A stretch of 64,000 nt of DNA from Limnoperna fortunei (GCA_944474755.1 OX104119.1:49659657-49723656), one strand, 5' to 3'; positions 1 to 11,062 are shown, counted from the stretch's first letter. Program-made: numbers and translations. The notes: generated from the sequence alone by a model not told the origin.

Positions 1-569
1 AAAGACAAAATAGCATGCATATTTATGGTGATAAACATGCAAAAAATACTAAAAATTCTAGAACAGCCTGTCGTTTGTAGACAGATTTGAATATTGGTAA
101 TTATCAAAGAATTATATCCAAAGACCAAATATCATTCCTCTATGAATTGCAGTTGCACACATATGGACATTAACCGACAACTTGGCATTCAAGTGGAAAA
201 TAAAGGACAAGGTGATCGATGTATGGTGCAGAAGTTGGTTAATACCAAGGATGTATATGCTGAACAAATATCATCCTTCTATGACTTGCATTTGTTGAAA
301 TATGGACTGTAACCTAAAACTTAACCTTAGTCATTCATGCAAGAAAAATAGGTCATGGTGACTCATTTATGGTACAAAGTAGGTTGCTATCCATAATGTT
401 TGCACTGATTGAACATCATCCCACTGTAACTAGCAATTGCTGAATTCTATGGACCTCAACCAAAAACCTAACTATTAGGCCACACCAAATTAATTCCTAG
501 TTCTTCTGATAACTTAAAGCAAAATTTTGAAGCAGCGAGCAAAATTTTTTTTTTTGTTTATTACAAAAA
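1..569. other. intergenic, no gene seen
   Basis: AT-rich sequence with only short chance reading frames. A T-rich run lies just before the left end of the large TIR element. No motif or splice-bounded coding stretch was recognised. Confidence 0.5.
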
Positions 570-570
570 C

Positions 571-672
571 AATCTAATTAAAATTAAATCTTTCACTTGC
601 TCCCCCCTTTTTGCTACGGTCGCTGAGTGTAGATCTAACAACATCCCATTACAGGTCACGTCAGGGGTCATA
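571..672 (+). repeat. left TIR of the 5.6 kb element
   Basis: Pairs with 6089-6189 in reverse complement over about 100 bases. A CCAATCAAAA motif follows just inside it. Confidence 0.75.
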
Positions 673-1168
673 TGCATAGATTTTTCGTTAGCCAATCAAA
701 ATCGAGCTTGGCCAATCTTAGGGTATACATTCGGAACATCGGCAAATCGGGTTTTTCCATTCGACGCCAAAGTGTACCATATGTATTACAATACGTCAAC
801 AAGATTGTTACCGGAGGTGTAAACAAACCAAATTGAAGCAAATTTTCTTACAAATATGGAATCTACTGAATAAACAACGTTACGAAAGTTGTACATTCGA
901 TTAAAATCACAATGTGGTTTTTATTTGTGGAGTTTCATTCGTGCAAATCGAAGCTACACCAGCCCATTTCACCAGCCGTACCAGGACCAGGTGGAACGTG
1001 AAATCGAACGGAAGCATTTTTACAGACTGGAATCGGGCTGAAATGCATTGTATTATTAAAAATGAAGGTATCTGTCCCCCAGTTACAAAACTAATTGACA
1101 GCCTCCAATTTAAATTTAAACTGTCACCAACAAAGATATTGATGGAAAAAAGGCTTTTGCCAGTTTTG

Positions 1169-1532
1169 CTGAAGGGGTCATTGTCGACCTGGGTACTATA
1201 TCAGCGCACCCAGGGTACGTTTATAATTCTTAAAAGTACCCTGATAAATTAGTTTCATATAAACGTACCCAGGATATTAGAAGCGGCTGCAATCGTACCC
1301 TGATAGATGCAAAGTATATAATCAGCGTCATTAACTTTGGTACGAAAAATCGCGAAGATCCGGAAAGGCTTTTGATCACGTGATAGTAGAACGAGAACAG
1401 GGTACGATTGCAGCCGCTTCTTATATCCTGGGTACGTTTATATGAAACTAATTTATCAGGGTACTTTTTAAAATTATAAACGTACCCTGGGTACGCTGAT
1501 ATAGTACCCAGGTCGACAATGACCCCTTCAGC
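1169..1532. mobile_element. long-TIR MITE, Mutator-like by target duplication
   Basis: A 364 bp near-palindrome. The arm from 1169 (CTGAAGGGGTCATTGTCGAC) returns in reverse complement up to 1532; arms are ~130 bp around a ~100 bp centre containing ATCACGTGAT. It is flanked by direct copies of GCCAGTTTTG at 1159-1168 and 1533-1542. A 9-11 bp target duplication with long TIRs is typical of Mutator/MULE elements; no coding capacity, so non-autonomous. The superfamily call is inference from TSD length. Confidence 0.75.
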
Positions 1533-1542
1533 GCCAGTTTTG

Positions 1543-2195
1543 GATCATGCGGTTTATATCGGCCTTCATTATACACTGTAGTTTAAACTTGGATAAATAC
1601 GTATTATTTTAACCAGGAACAGCAAATTTCACGCAGACATGAAGATTTCTTTAAAAAATACGAAGGACATGGCTAAAAGGTGGAAAGGATTTAGTGACAA
1701 GAAAACCAAGATGGTCATTAAAATGCTATGATTGCTTGAGCCAAATCTGTTTGGCAGTGCCTATATATGACTTGTTACTTTGTGTAATGTTACACCATCA
1801 TAAACTAAAGGAACCCATTTATTGACTTAGAGATCACTCTATAGACATTATTCATTTTTTAATTGTTTATTTACAATTATGACAGAATAAACATAACACC
1901 TTGCCTAAACTTTGTGTTCATGTTCGAAATTGCTTCAGTTACTGAAATTTCTTCCACTGAACCATGTAGCTTACACACTTCCTATAGTAAAAATTTCGGC
2001 ATATCCTTTTTAATTTTCCCATTTGAAAAAATTAGTGTTCCAGATGTGATTTTATTTAAAATTCATGGTAGGGTATGGTATGTTTTCCAATTCGAATTTA
2101 TGTTTTTTCTACTTTCATCAAATTCATGACCTTCAGTTTTTATTAGGAACCAAAGTACCCAACAGAAAACCTCAAACCTTATGCTGACTTGTGAA
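1543..2195. other. interior of the large TIR element, no gene seen
   Basis: Only short reading frames with multiple stops. Nothing was recognised. Confidence 0.4.
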
Positions 2196-2199
2196 TTAA

Positions 2200-2377
2200 G
2201 GTAGTCGTCAACCACGTAATCAATTGTAGATTCAAGAGTCAACCACTAGTACTGTTTGACTTTGCTAAAAGAAGGAAACATTTAATTATAATTTGATTGA
2301 GTCAAGTTTTTATATTCTTGTTAAAAATGTACACAAAATGAATTATAGGCCCAAAAGACCAATCCAGAATGACTACC
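2200..2377. mobile_element. short TTAA-flanked MITE
   Basis: A 178 bp segment starting GGTAGTC and ending GACTACC, bounded by TTAA at 2196-2199 and 2378-2381. The TTAA target suggests a piggyBac- or Kolobok-type mobiliser. No coding capacity. Confidence 0.5.
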
Positions 2378-2381
2378 TTAA

Positions 2382-3007
2382 AAAGCAGGCACAGGTGGAA
2401 GGATTCTTAATTCTCCTTTAACAGTGTTTAAGGTAAACTAAAGTTGTAATATGCATGTACATGTACATTACTAAAATGTGCAATATGTCAAATGAATGTT
2501 AAATATATGCCTATACTATTTTAGTTTCCACAATAGTAGTCAAATGCCCCAGTCTCTGGCTTCAGTGCATCCAGTATTAGTCTACATTATTTGCATTTTA
2601 TCATGTACACCTGTTGGGGACATACATGTACAGATTTTTGGCTCGTTTTTTCGTCCACCCAACCTCAGGTTTACCTTTTCATTGAAGCATTGTTTAGGAA
2701 GATGACGTTACATCTTTATGATACTTAGCACACAGTTACAACATAATGATATCTCTTCACCGGCAAACTTTTATAGTGTTTTGCTAAAAATGTGTTAATC
2801 CAGACTTAAATGTCATCAATACACATTTTCTCATTTTCAAATTGTATTCAGGTGTATGTAATTAGAATCAGACTTGACAGAAGCATTACTTTCAAATGGT
2901 AAAATAGTATGCACAAGTGCAATTCTTCCTACTGGTCTGGAGTATCTTTGATATGTGCATTTCTTATCTTTAGGGGTCTTGGTCTTCTCTTGATTACAAA
3001 GCCCTTT
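2382..3007. other. interior of the large TIR element, no gene seen
   Basis: AT-rich, no supported coding region and no clear repeat boundary. Confidence 0.4.
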
Positions 3008-3310
3008 ATTGTGGCTGAGTGATTAACATAGTCATTTTACTTTTGATCAAGTGCCTGTCACCACTGAGGTTCTGGGTTTGAGTTTCACTGCGGGAGGGTG
3101 TGCTCAACTCCAATCTTAACTGACAAGGATTTCTAGTTTTCTTCTTTTTATACCAATTATTGTCATGGTTAAGGAACTGACCTAATCCAATAACTTTAAA
3201 GTAGTACTCATCATAAGCTTCCACTAGACAAAATTTGATTTACCTAGGACTTAAGCTTACACAGATATAAAATATATAGTGTTTATGTAGTCGCCAGATT
3301 CCTATGTTTT
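3008..3310 (+). mobile_element. old SINE fragment fused to tandem-repeat-element fragment
   Basis: 3008-3130 is a diverged relative of the tRNA-derived SINE at 3467 (GGCTGAGTGATT A-box-like start, GGGTTTGAGTTTCAC B-box-like segment, then GACAAGGATT). From about 3160 it switches to sequence resembling the last monomer of the element at 7.8-8.4 kb, including CATCATAAGCT and CCTAGGRCTT blocks. It is a decayed mosaic of two repeat types. Confidence 0.45.
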
Positions 3311-3385
3311 GACTCCAGTCCCCACAGGCAAGACAATAAAAACTGGAAAACGATATAATTGAAAATTTGTTGAAACTGACGTTAA

Positions 3386-3466
3386 ATCCCAGTTGGTTAC
3401 ATGACTGTTAACACTGGGGTTGCAGGTTCGAGTCTTATTATTGGTGCGCTCAAGTCTAATCTCAAT
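3386..3466 (+). mobile_element. old SINE copy, first part
   Basis: Contains a degraded tRNA-like B box (GCAGGTTCGAGTCTTA) and TCTAATCTCAAT at its end. It continues at 3732 after a younger SINE inserted within it. Confidence 0.5.
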
Positions 3467-3731
3467 TTAGCCTCGGTGGCCGAGTGGTCAAGGTAGTTCG
3501 TCTACTATTGATCACGTGGTCTGTCAACACTGAGATTGCGGGTTCGATTCTCACTGCAGACAGAGTGTATTCGACTCAAATCTTAATTGACAAGGATTGC
3601 CAGTTTTCCTACCGCAGGTCGGGGGTTTTCTCATGGTACTCCAGCTTCCTCCCCCAATAAAAACTGGAGGCCATGATATTGCTGAAAAATTGCTGAAAGT
3701 GGCGTTAAACACCATCAAACAAAACAAACAA
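3467..3731 (+). mobile_element. tRNA-derived SINE, young copy
   Basis: Begins GCCTCGGTGGCCGAGTGGTC, a tRNA-like head with an A box (TGGCCGAGTGG) and a B box (GGGTTCGATTCTC). A central part around GACAAGGATTGCCAG follows, then a tail with GGCGTTAAACACC and an AAAC-rich end. Direct copies of TCTAATCTCAAT flank it (3455-3466 and 3732-3743). A second copy of the family lies at 15629-15895. SINEs of this type are pol III transcribed and depend on a LINE for movement. Confidence 0.85.
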
Positions 3732-3865
3732 TCTAATCTCAATGTACAAAAGGTCATGGTTTTCATCATGGTTCTTCAGATTGCTCCACCAATTAAACTT
3801 GATGTGACTATATAACTGACAAATTACTGAAAGTGGCATTAAATACCATTCAAAAACACAAACTA
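3732..3865 (+). mobile_element. old SINE copy, second part
   Basis: Starts with the repeated target TCTAATCTCAAT, then runs through a diverged tail (AAAGTGGCATTAAATACC) matching the SINE 3' part. Together with 3386-3466 it forms the older SINE that was the target of the younger one. Confidence 0.5.
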
Positions 3866-5684
3866 ATTTCTACAAGAAATGTTGGTATGGTAATTAATCA
3901 TAAAGGTACATACAATTAAATATATTTGATCATCAAGTAATACTGAAGATTTGTTTTCTTCATCTTTATAGACAGACTAGTTGTACTCTTGTTTATCATC
4001 ATCAGACTCCATACCGATATTAGAATCAGATGAAACATATGTTGCATTATTTGCAACTGCATTAAGCAGGCATTCCACTTTTATGTTATTCCAAGGTCTT
4101 TAGTTCAGATGTACATTGCATTTATAAAAGTGTTTGTCAAAAAACTATCATACAACAGTTTTTGTTGTCAGAATATTTTTTAATTTCAAAGTCAGTTGAT
4201 GCAGATGATAATTTTAATATAAAATAAAAGCAACTGAAGAATTCCAATTTCTTCCTGTCCATTGTACATGTATAAAACATGTATATCCCTTTGAAGTGCA
4301 ATAGATGATAGATTCTGAAAAAATAGCATTCTTTAAGGTACTGTTATCCATCTACAGTGTACATGTCATGACACTGATATCTTAATATACTGTTAATTTT
4401 TTTCTTTCATCTGTTTTAACTCTTTTGCGAGTATTTGTGTGTAGTACATGTAGCACTTTGGACCAGAACAGAAAAACCAGTGATGATCATCTTCTTCCCT
4501 GTTTAAACAATTGAAAACATGAGAAAATAAGAGCAGTCGCTTGGAAGAAAATAAGAACTTAAATTTTCTATAACATTCGGTAAAGAAGAAATTCTTTATG
4601 TGTATCAAGTTTATTCCCTATTATTCAGTCAACTGCATACCTTTACAGGAAATGGTTCAATAATTTTAATTCAAAGTTACAAATTGATTAGCACCTTTAA
4701 TCATACATGTAGCCAATGAACCAAGTTTACAAGCTATCCTTATGCTGTTATAAATCAAGGTACATGTATTTATCTAAACAATGGTCACATCATAAATGTA
4801 AACCATATTTAGTATTGTGAATAAATTTTAAATGCAAATTTTTTTAAACTGCATGTCACTGCACTCTTTTCAATTCTTGATTATTAATATTGCATTTTAA
4901 TTACTTTCATACAGAATATAAGAATGTATCTATGTGGTGAGGTTACTTATAAATAACAATCCACTTTATGAAGATCTATACAAGTTGAAACTTTTATTTA
5001 CAAGATACATTGTACTAGTAGATTAAAAAAAACAAGATGTAAACATTCCACTTACCAAGTTGGCATCATGTGTGAAACTCATCTAATTTGAACAGAAACT
5101 TGGAACTTTTGAAAATTGCTTCTCCATACAGGGTCACCAGGTAGACTCGGTGCTGCACAAATGATATCTATAAATCTGTCTTTGATATTGTGATATTTTC
5201 AGAAATCTGAAATGAAATTGTTGATAATGTTAATTTATACATGTATTAAGTGACTTGAATAACTATATAACTATTTTATTTGTAGCATTGATTTTCACAC
5301 ACCTTTTTTGGACAAAGAATTTTTAGAACACAAAATCCACAACTTTGTTTTACAAATGAGATGGCGTTTCATTAGTGGTGATCAATGTACCTTAAATTTT
5401 TTCTGACACTCACAAGCCATGAATGTCGATTAAAACTGGAGCAATAGGAAATATGATGAATAATTCATGTCCACTAGTAATTTATTGATAGTCTTTTGTC
5501 AAATGTTTATTATTAATTCCCCCTATCAATCTCCTAACCACGTTAGTTACACGTTTTATATACTAGTACTATTTTACTGATACCATGTTGTATGTTCATC
5601 GTATGTTATTCCCCTCCCCCTTTTTTCTTGTTAAAAAATTCGCTCCTTATTGTGAAAAAAGTTCATAATATTCGTATATAATTT
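3866..5684. other. interior of the large TIR element, no gene seen
   Basis: Long AT-rich stretch with only short reading frames. No domain, splice-bounded exon or repeat boundary could be supported. Confidence 0.4.
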
Positions 5685-5995
5685 ACGTACTGACCTTTCT
5701 ATGCTGCCGTTCAGTTTTGAACTTCTGTTTACTTGATTCTCCACAAGCAATATCAAAAGCAGACCAACATCTCTCAAATAGCGCGATGACGATTTGTTCA
5801 TCTTTTTCTTCATTGGAATGTAAATGATACATAATTGAAGTGGAAAGAATTTCCCTAACGCTTTAGGAAGAACGGCAACGCAACCATTTCTTTCTCTAAA
5901 CAATCCAACATCATTCTTTGAGTTATCGAGTACTAAAATAGTTTGTAAAACTTTTCAGACCGCAAAAATGCATCGGACATCGCCATTTTGACACA
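5685..5995 (-). CDS. possible element-borne exon, unknown function
   Basis: On the minus strand an ATG at 5995 opens a short frame (starts MAMSDAFLRSEK). After a one-base shift near 5950, a longer open stretch runs to about 5685, where a good donor (GAAAG/GTCAGT) occurs. Predicted residues are mixed with a hydrophobic-basic middle (FFPLQLCIIYIP then KKKMNK). It starts ~100 bp inside the right TIR of the 5.6 kb element and would be driven by the CCAAT-bearing TIR. No family was recognised. It could be chance; a real frame would need the shift resolved by splicing or an indel. Confidence 0.25.
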
Positions 5996-6088
5996 AAAGC
6001 CTAGTGTGATATACAAACCAGTATTTGATTGGTCGAATCACTCAACTCGAACTAAAATTTGATTGGACGATCAAAATTAAAAATTTTG

Positions 6089-6189
6089 ACCCCTGACGTG
6101 ACCTGTAATGCGATGTTGTTAGATCTTACAACGCAGCGACCTATAACAAAAAGGGGGGAGCAAGTGAAAGATTTAATTTTAATTAGATT
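6089..6189 (-). repeat. right TIR of the 5.6 kb element
   Basis: Reverse complement of 571-672. Read on the minus strand, its first bases complete an in-frame TAA that ends the SAM-like gene at 6183-6185. Confidence 0.75.
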
Positions 6190-6890
6190 GCATCTTTTTT
6201 GTCTTTTGAGGTGTCGACTTTTGGGGTAGCTATTATATCATCATTATTATCTTTTGATGTGTCACTTTTTGGGGTAGATACTAAGTACACTCGCAATATG
6301 CCAACTTTGGAAGATTCATACAGGTTTTCAACTGTTTCATGAGAATATATTTGATTTTCAGCAAAATCACACAAACCAAAAGTAAAATCATCAGTGCTCC
6401 CTTTTGAACTTCTTCCATCTTTGAAAAATAAACCTAAAGCTAGATTTACCAAATCTTCTTTTGTGAAATCCCTGTCTACTTTAACCTTTCTAGTTCCTCC
6501 ACCTTTTTTTTTCCCTTACTTGTTTATTTTCACCCCCTTCTTTGATAAGCCATCCTATATCTACTCTACGGTCCATCTTTTTAGCATTATCATTACCGAC
6601 CAATTTTCTGGTACGTGATATCTTGGGTTGAAGTTTATCATTAGTTTCATCCGTTTCAGACTCATTATCACGATTTTTAAAATCATACTTGGCATTCAAT
6701 TTTGGGTCCATAATCTTTGCTTTTAACCTGTCTAAAACATTTTTTTCGATTTCAGTGGAGTCTTGCTTTTCCTTTCTGATGAGGCAATGTAAGTCATTAA
6801 AGCTATCCTGTCTCCATGTTTTGGGAGATATTTTTTTAATTCATCTTCTGTAATATTTTTCAAGACTTCTTCATCTAGTATCTGTAATTA

Positions 6891-7754
6891 CAAATTAATG
6901 GAATTAGCAATAACAAGTGTTTTTGTTCATGCCTATTTCATCTCTTGAAATTGTGGACTTCCTTTCAGTTGAGTTTGATTACAATCAATGCAATATTAAA
7001 CTCTTTCATAACTGTTATTTCCAGCTTAACAGTTGCTATGAATAGTTCTAGCTTTCTGTCTGTAATTCTCTCCATCGTTAATGGAGAAATCTGAGATCTA
7101 CTGAATATTAAAAGTGAATCAGGTTATGAATAGGTTGATTGGGAAGCATACTTATGAGAAATTAGATTGATGTATGCAAATTTTAAGTTGAATAATGCCA
7201 ATGAGGACAACCAAGAGGACAGCATCAAACCATAATATGTCTGCCAAATTTTGCTGGTGACTAAAGTTTCCGACAGATTATTGGTATCTAATATTTAGTA
7301 TGTATGAGTTCTCAGATGGTGCCGATAGGCGAGACATACATTTAGTAGTGGCCACACTTGTAAATCATTTACTTTAATTATCTTTAATAAGTTTCCTCAC
7401 GAAAAATTAGCTTATTATGATTATATTTTATTGGAAACCTTGGATTTTAATGTCTTTGAGAAACATTGAATGTTGTAATGTTGTGCTTATTTGAAAACAT
7501 TGGACTATTACATTTTCTTTGGAAACCTTGGATTATTATGTTTCCTTGGGAAACACTGATATATAACATTTCCTTTGGAAACATCTGATTATAACATTTC
7601 CTTAGGAATAATATATTTGCATTCATACGCGTTATCAGGGGATCTACTTTTTAATATTTGGATATTTCCTGAGGAAATAGTCTAGTGAAAACTTTAGTCA
7701 CAAGCCTAATTTTAGATGTAGTACTTGTATAAAACAAGTGTGGACACAGAAAAA
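6891..7754. other. intron sequence, no gene seen
   Basis: AT-rich intron DNA of the SAM-like gene. It contains several degenerate copies of a TTGGAAACATTGGATTATTACATTT-like phrase between about 7430 and 7600, a weak short tandem repeat. Confidence 0.4.
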
Positions 7755-7919
7755 GTCTCACCTGCATTACGCATCAGTAACGAAAATAAATTTCGTCATA
7801 AGCATTATGTAAATAGCATTAAATATCAGCAGCGGCCTGTATACCAAATGTTGTCACCATACCATGCATAGTTACAGAGGAACTGTCCTAATACAAAAAC
7901 TTTAACATAGACACTGGAC

Positions 7920-8257
7920 CGTGAAATTGAGGTCAAGGTCAGGTGACACCTACCAGACAGTCATGTACTAGTCATCAGCAACCTATATACCAAATATTGT
8001 CATCCTACCATGCGTGGTTACAGAGGAACTGTCGTAACCCAAAAACTTGAACGTAGTCGCTGGACCGTGAAATTGAGGTCAAGGTCAGGTGACACCTACC
8101 AGACAGTCACGTACTAGTCATCAGCAACCTATACACCAAATATTGTCATCCTACCATGCCTAGTTACAGAGGAACTGCCATAACCCAAAAACTTTAACGT
8201 AGTCGCTGGACCGTGAAATTGAGGTCAAGGTCAGGTGACAGGTGACTGGCTGACAAG
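7920..8257 (+). repeat. ~147 bp tandem monomers
   Basis: Three successive units, each with GGACCGTGAAATTGAGGTCA and, in the first two, CACCTACCAGACAGTCA, spaced by about 147 bp. Confidence 0.75.
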
Positions 8258-8370
8258 TACTCATCATAAGCTACCTCTGTACCAAATTTGATGGACCTAG
8301 GGCTTGGGCTTACAAATATATGAAGCAAGATGTCAAGTGTTTACGCCGCCGCCGCCGGATTCCCATTATT

Positions 8371-9256
8371 CAGGGGCCGCGCTGGGCTTCGCCAATGTCG
8401 CCAATTGCGATTTTTATTTTCATTTGGCGACAAAATATTGCGTCTGGCGATTTTTTTGGCGCCAAGGTTTTATAGTGTTAAACGATGCATGCACGTTTTA
8501 AATTTATCGGTAATCGGCGATTGCATCATTAAAGATCCTGTGTCGGCTTCTATGGTCGTAAATACACGTGTATTGTGTAGTATCCAGTGACATGTGTGTT
8601 ATTTGGAGCTATTAAACGGAAATCGGCAATAAATGAATCAACAAAGTTGTCTGATGAAAAGCAGCTTTACAATATATCTGCATCACTTTGAGTAGACGTA
8701 ATAAAACAATTGATGCTGTTAATTAAGTTATAAAAATAACAAAACAAACATATCTTTGTAGTAATATTTTTTTTTATAAAAATGTAATTAATAAAATACA
8801 GGTATGAAAACTGACGTCGTTGTTGAGTGATTTCCGGACCGGATGTCCGTCTTAATTTCGTAATTAGAAAACTCTTACACATGCGTAGTTCCATTTTCAG
8901 TATTTCCGGTTTTATTTTCATTCACGGGAATAGATGTTTCTAATAAATAACTGTAAAATTTTGGTTTTCTGCCAACAAGAAATCATCCACACATCTTTTC
9001 ATGATTCAAATACATTTAGTGAACGGGCTGCTCGAGACCAAACTTTTGAAAAACTGAATTAAGAGTCCGGCAAACTTAGATTTCGTCCGACGTTACAGAA
9101 TATCAATATGTCACACATAATGTTAAAACAATTTCGCCATGTCATATAGTGATCTAGCGATTTCTAATATGGCGACACTTTTACAAAACTGGCGACGGAA
9201 AATTGCAGTTGGCGATTTTTTTGGCGCCAGCTTTTTAGAAGCCAGAGCAGCCCCTG
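8371..9256. mobile_element. hAT-like non-autonomous element
   Basis: The 886 bp element begins CAGGGGCCGCGCTGG and ends in the near reverse complement (CCAGAGCAGCCCCTG). Flanks CCATTATT (8363-8370) and CCATACAT (9257-9264) are a 6/8 match, consistent with a decayed 8 bp target duplication. Subterminal TGGCGATTTTTTTGGCGCCA blocks occur near both ends in the same orientation. CAGGG-type TIRs and an 8 bp TSD fit hAT. Reading frames inside are short and not transposase-like. Confidence 0.6.
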
Positions 9257-9709
9257 CCATACATATGTCTCGCTTCCAGCGACTTTCATATCAGGCGAGA
9301 CAAAAATTATGAAATATAGACACATATAGTGAAGGCCTAAATTCATTTGGCTTTAAGTGAGTTGAGCTAAAAAGTTTACAACTGATGACAGGTCACTAGT
9401 TTGGCAGATGCATAGTGATGCTAAAAGCTCATATAGGTTTCGGCCTAGTAAGCTAATGACAATTCATGTGCACAAGAAAAATGAGAAAAGAGTTACTAAA
9501 AATGGATGAAGGGACAAATATCCTCAATTCAAACACATTCATATGGTAGTGGTCAATATTTATGAGTAAAATAACAAAAATGTTCCCTGATGACAACATC
9601 AATTCTCATACTACCTTTTCATCATTCATTAGATCTATAATCACATCAGGAACATTTTTCTTCATCAGAAACTGTCTTATGTCTTGTCCAGACATGGCAA
9701 GGTCTGAAA

Positions 9710-10879
9710 ATCAAACAAGAATTTTTTTTAAAATAGGAATTTATAAAGATATTAATGACAAGGGCACATTGATGTGAGGCACCCAGTCTCATGGCAACAA
9801 GTTGAACCCTGTACATATGTTACTAGTATTAATGTGTATCACATGTGGACAGAGAATAATTCTTTGGCAAACACATTACGGCAGACATAAAACCTATGTT
9901 GATTCACACAGTATAAAGAATAATTTATAGAAATATGAAATATAGGAATAGGTTCAAGAAGCCCCCAATTCGGTATATAAAAAATTGTTGAGTTGAAAAA
10001 TTCTCAATTTTATGATTTGTCCAAATTAGTATTGGCCACAGGCATTGAGATATCACAAAAATTTTCTTATCAAATTATCATATCATGCTCCAATAATTAA
10101 AAATTTTTAACTGAAACATGACCCATGCCTGAAAGAAAAAGACCAGCCATGGCCAATGTTCCATTGAATGTGTGGATAAAGACACTGACATATCATAATT
10201 ATTTTCATCAAATCATAATTCCTCTGAAGTCTGAATATAATGTTATTTTGAACAAACCAGAAGCTCAGAGGCTGTGCCTGTATCCCTCATCTGGTTTAAA
10301 TTCTTCTCGAGCAAACTTGCATTTAAGTGAATAGTTAATGCACAATGATAATTTAAAATTTCAGACCAAAGGACAAGATATGATAAGGGCTGTTTTTGGC
10401 CCCTTTTTCAAAAATGACAAATTTCTTTGAAATGTTCATTTTACTACTCTAAAGTCATGAAAGTGGTGAATTTTATATAATTTGTATGTTTCAAATGTAT
10501 GATTTATCAGTTTTCTTCTCAGTGTTATGCTAAATATGTGGGAAAAGTGACTTATTCTCCAAAAAGCTCGAAATATGGCAAATTTTCAAATGCTTTTACT
10601 TAAAAAAAGTACGAGCGAACCTGTGACCCACAAAAATATTTTAACTGTGGGTGTAGCATCGCTATACCAATTTATTATATAGATAGAGATGAAATATCGA
10701 ATTTTCCGAGTGACAGAAATCACGGTAAATCACATGTGAAAATTATCGTTTATTTTCACTCTCGGGTTTTTTCCCGCCAAAACGTCACAATGGTTTTGTA
10801 CTATACAGATATTCATCCGCTGTTCATAAAATTAAGGATTAAGCATGAAAATTTTACGAAAACAATTTTGATCTTTATA
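9710..10879. other. intergenic, no gene seen
   Basis: Upstream flank of the SAM-like gene. No supported exon; further 5' exons may lie here but none could be defined. Confidence 0.4.
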
Positions 10880-11062
10880 ATAAATAGGATAATCAACTGG
10901 GCAGAGTGAATATCCAAAATATGATCACTTGTGCCGCATAACGCATCAGATTAAACTCGTGCGCGGAACAAGTTCCGCGCACTCGTTTAATCAGATGCGT
11001 TTTGCGGCACTCGTGATCATATTTTGGATATTCACTCCGCCCAATTAATTATCCTATAAGTA
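10880..11062. repeat. ~180 bp imperfect palindrome (foldback repeat)
   Basis: Arms of about 80-90 bp meet at 10970-10971. The centre is GTGCGCGGAAC-AA-GTTCCGCGCAC, and arms include GAATATCCAAAATATGATCA and its reverse complement. Mismatches are few and lie mostly in the outer part. It would form a long hairpin. Probably a foldback-type MITE; no target duplication could be fixed. Confidence 0.8.

Larger units (their letters stand above)
570..6190. mobile_element. 5.6 kb DNA element with ~100 bp terminal inverted repeats
   Basis: The first ~100 bases (from 571, beginning AATCTAATTAAAATTAAATC) reappear in reverse complement at 6089-6189 with few mismatches, including CACTTGCTCCCCCC and GGTCACGTCAGGGGTCA blocks. 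Inside both ends lie CCAATCAAA-type CCAAT motifs facing inward, as if each TIR were a promoter. The interior holds nested repeats and a coding-like stretch near the right end. No transposase was recognised. The superfamily and target duplication could not be fixed; the right end lies inside a gene's coding exon, so insertion is likely. Alternatively it is two inverted copies of one MITE flanking ordinary DNA. Confidence 0.6.
7755..9302 (+). mobile_element. tandem-monomer element with terminal hairpin
   Basis: The start GTCTCACCTGCAT at 7755 is mirrored at the end (ATCAGGCGAGAC). The end itself is a hairpin: TGTCTCGC at 9266-9273 pairs with GCGAGACA at 9295-9302. Inside are about three ~147 bp monomers (7920-8255) carrying GTCAAGGTCAGGTGACAC, then a short GCC run at 8344-8356. 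A hAT-like element interrupts it at 8371-9256. Design matches the elements ending at 44.51, 52.40, 57.07 and 63.52 kb. No coding capacity. Confidence 0.65.
6183..9703 (-). pseudogene. SAM-like gene, two exons, frames broken, 3' end cut by transposon
   Basis: Exon 1 is 9615-9703: acceptor TTTTCAG, ATG at 9695, 27 codons, donor AAG/GTAGTA. Exon 2 starts at 6881 after TTACAG and joins in phase 0. The joined N-terminus reads as a SAM-like helical domain (ends NITEDELKKYLPKHGDR). Further on lies a charged linker, then a domain with IGWL, GGGTRKVKV and LFFKDGRSSKGSTDDFTF motifs; I recall this C-terminal type from uncharacterised invertebrate proteins but cannot name it. Two one-base shifts sit in A-runs (A7 near 6744-6750, A9 near 6508-6516), suggesting slippage or assembly error. 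The C-terminus has a repeated TPK(S/V)DTSKD motif and stops in the TIR of the 5.6 kb element. The intron (6882-9614) holds nested transposons. Confidence 0.55.

Noticed and set aside
914..1252. 112-codon plus-strand frame inside the large TIR element
   Set aside because: Begins with GTG and its last third is inside the inserted palindromic MITE; the remaining ~85 codons match no family I know.
8304..8590. Overlapping plus-strand frames
   Set aside because: They cross the boundary between the GCC run and the hAT-like TIR, so they are by-products of repeats.
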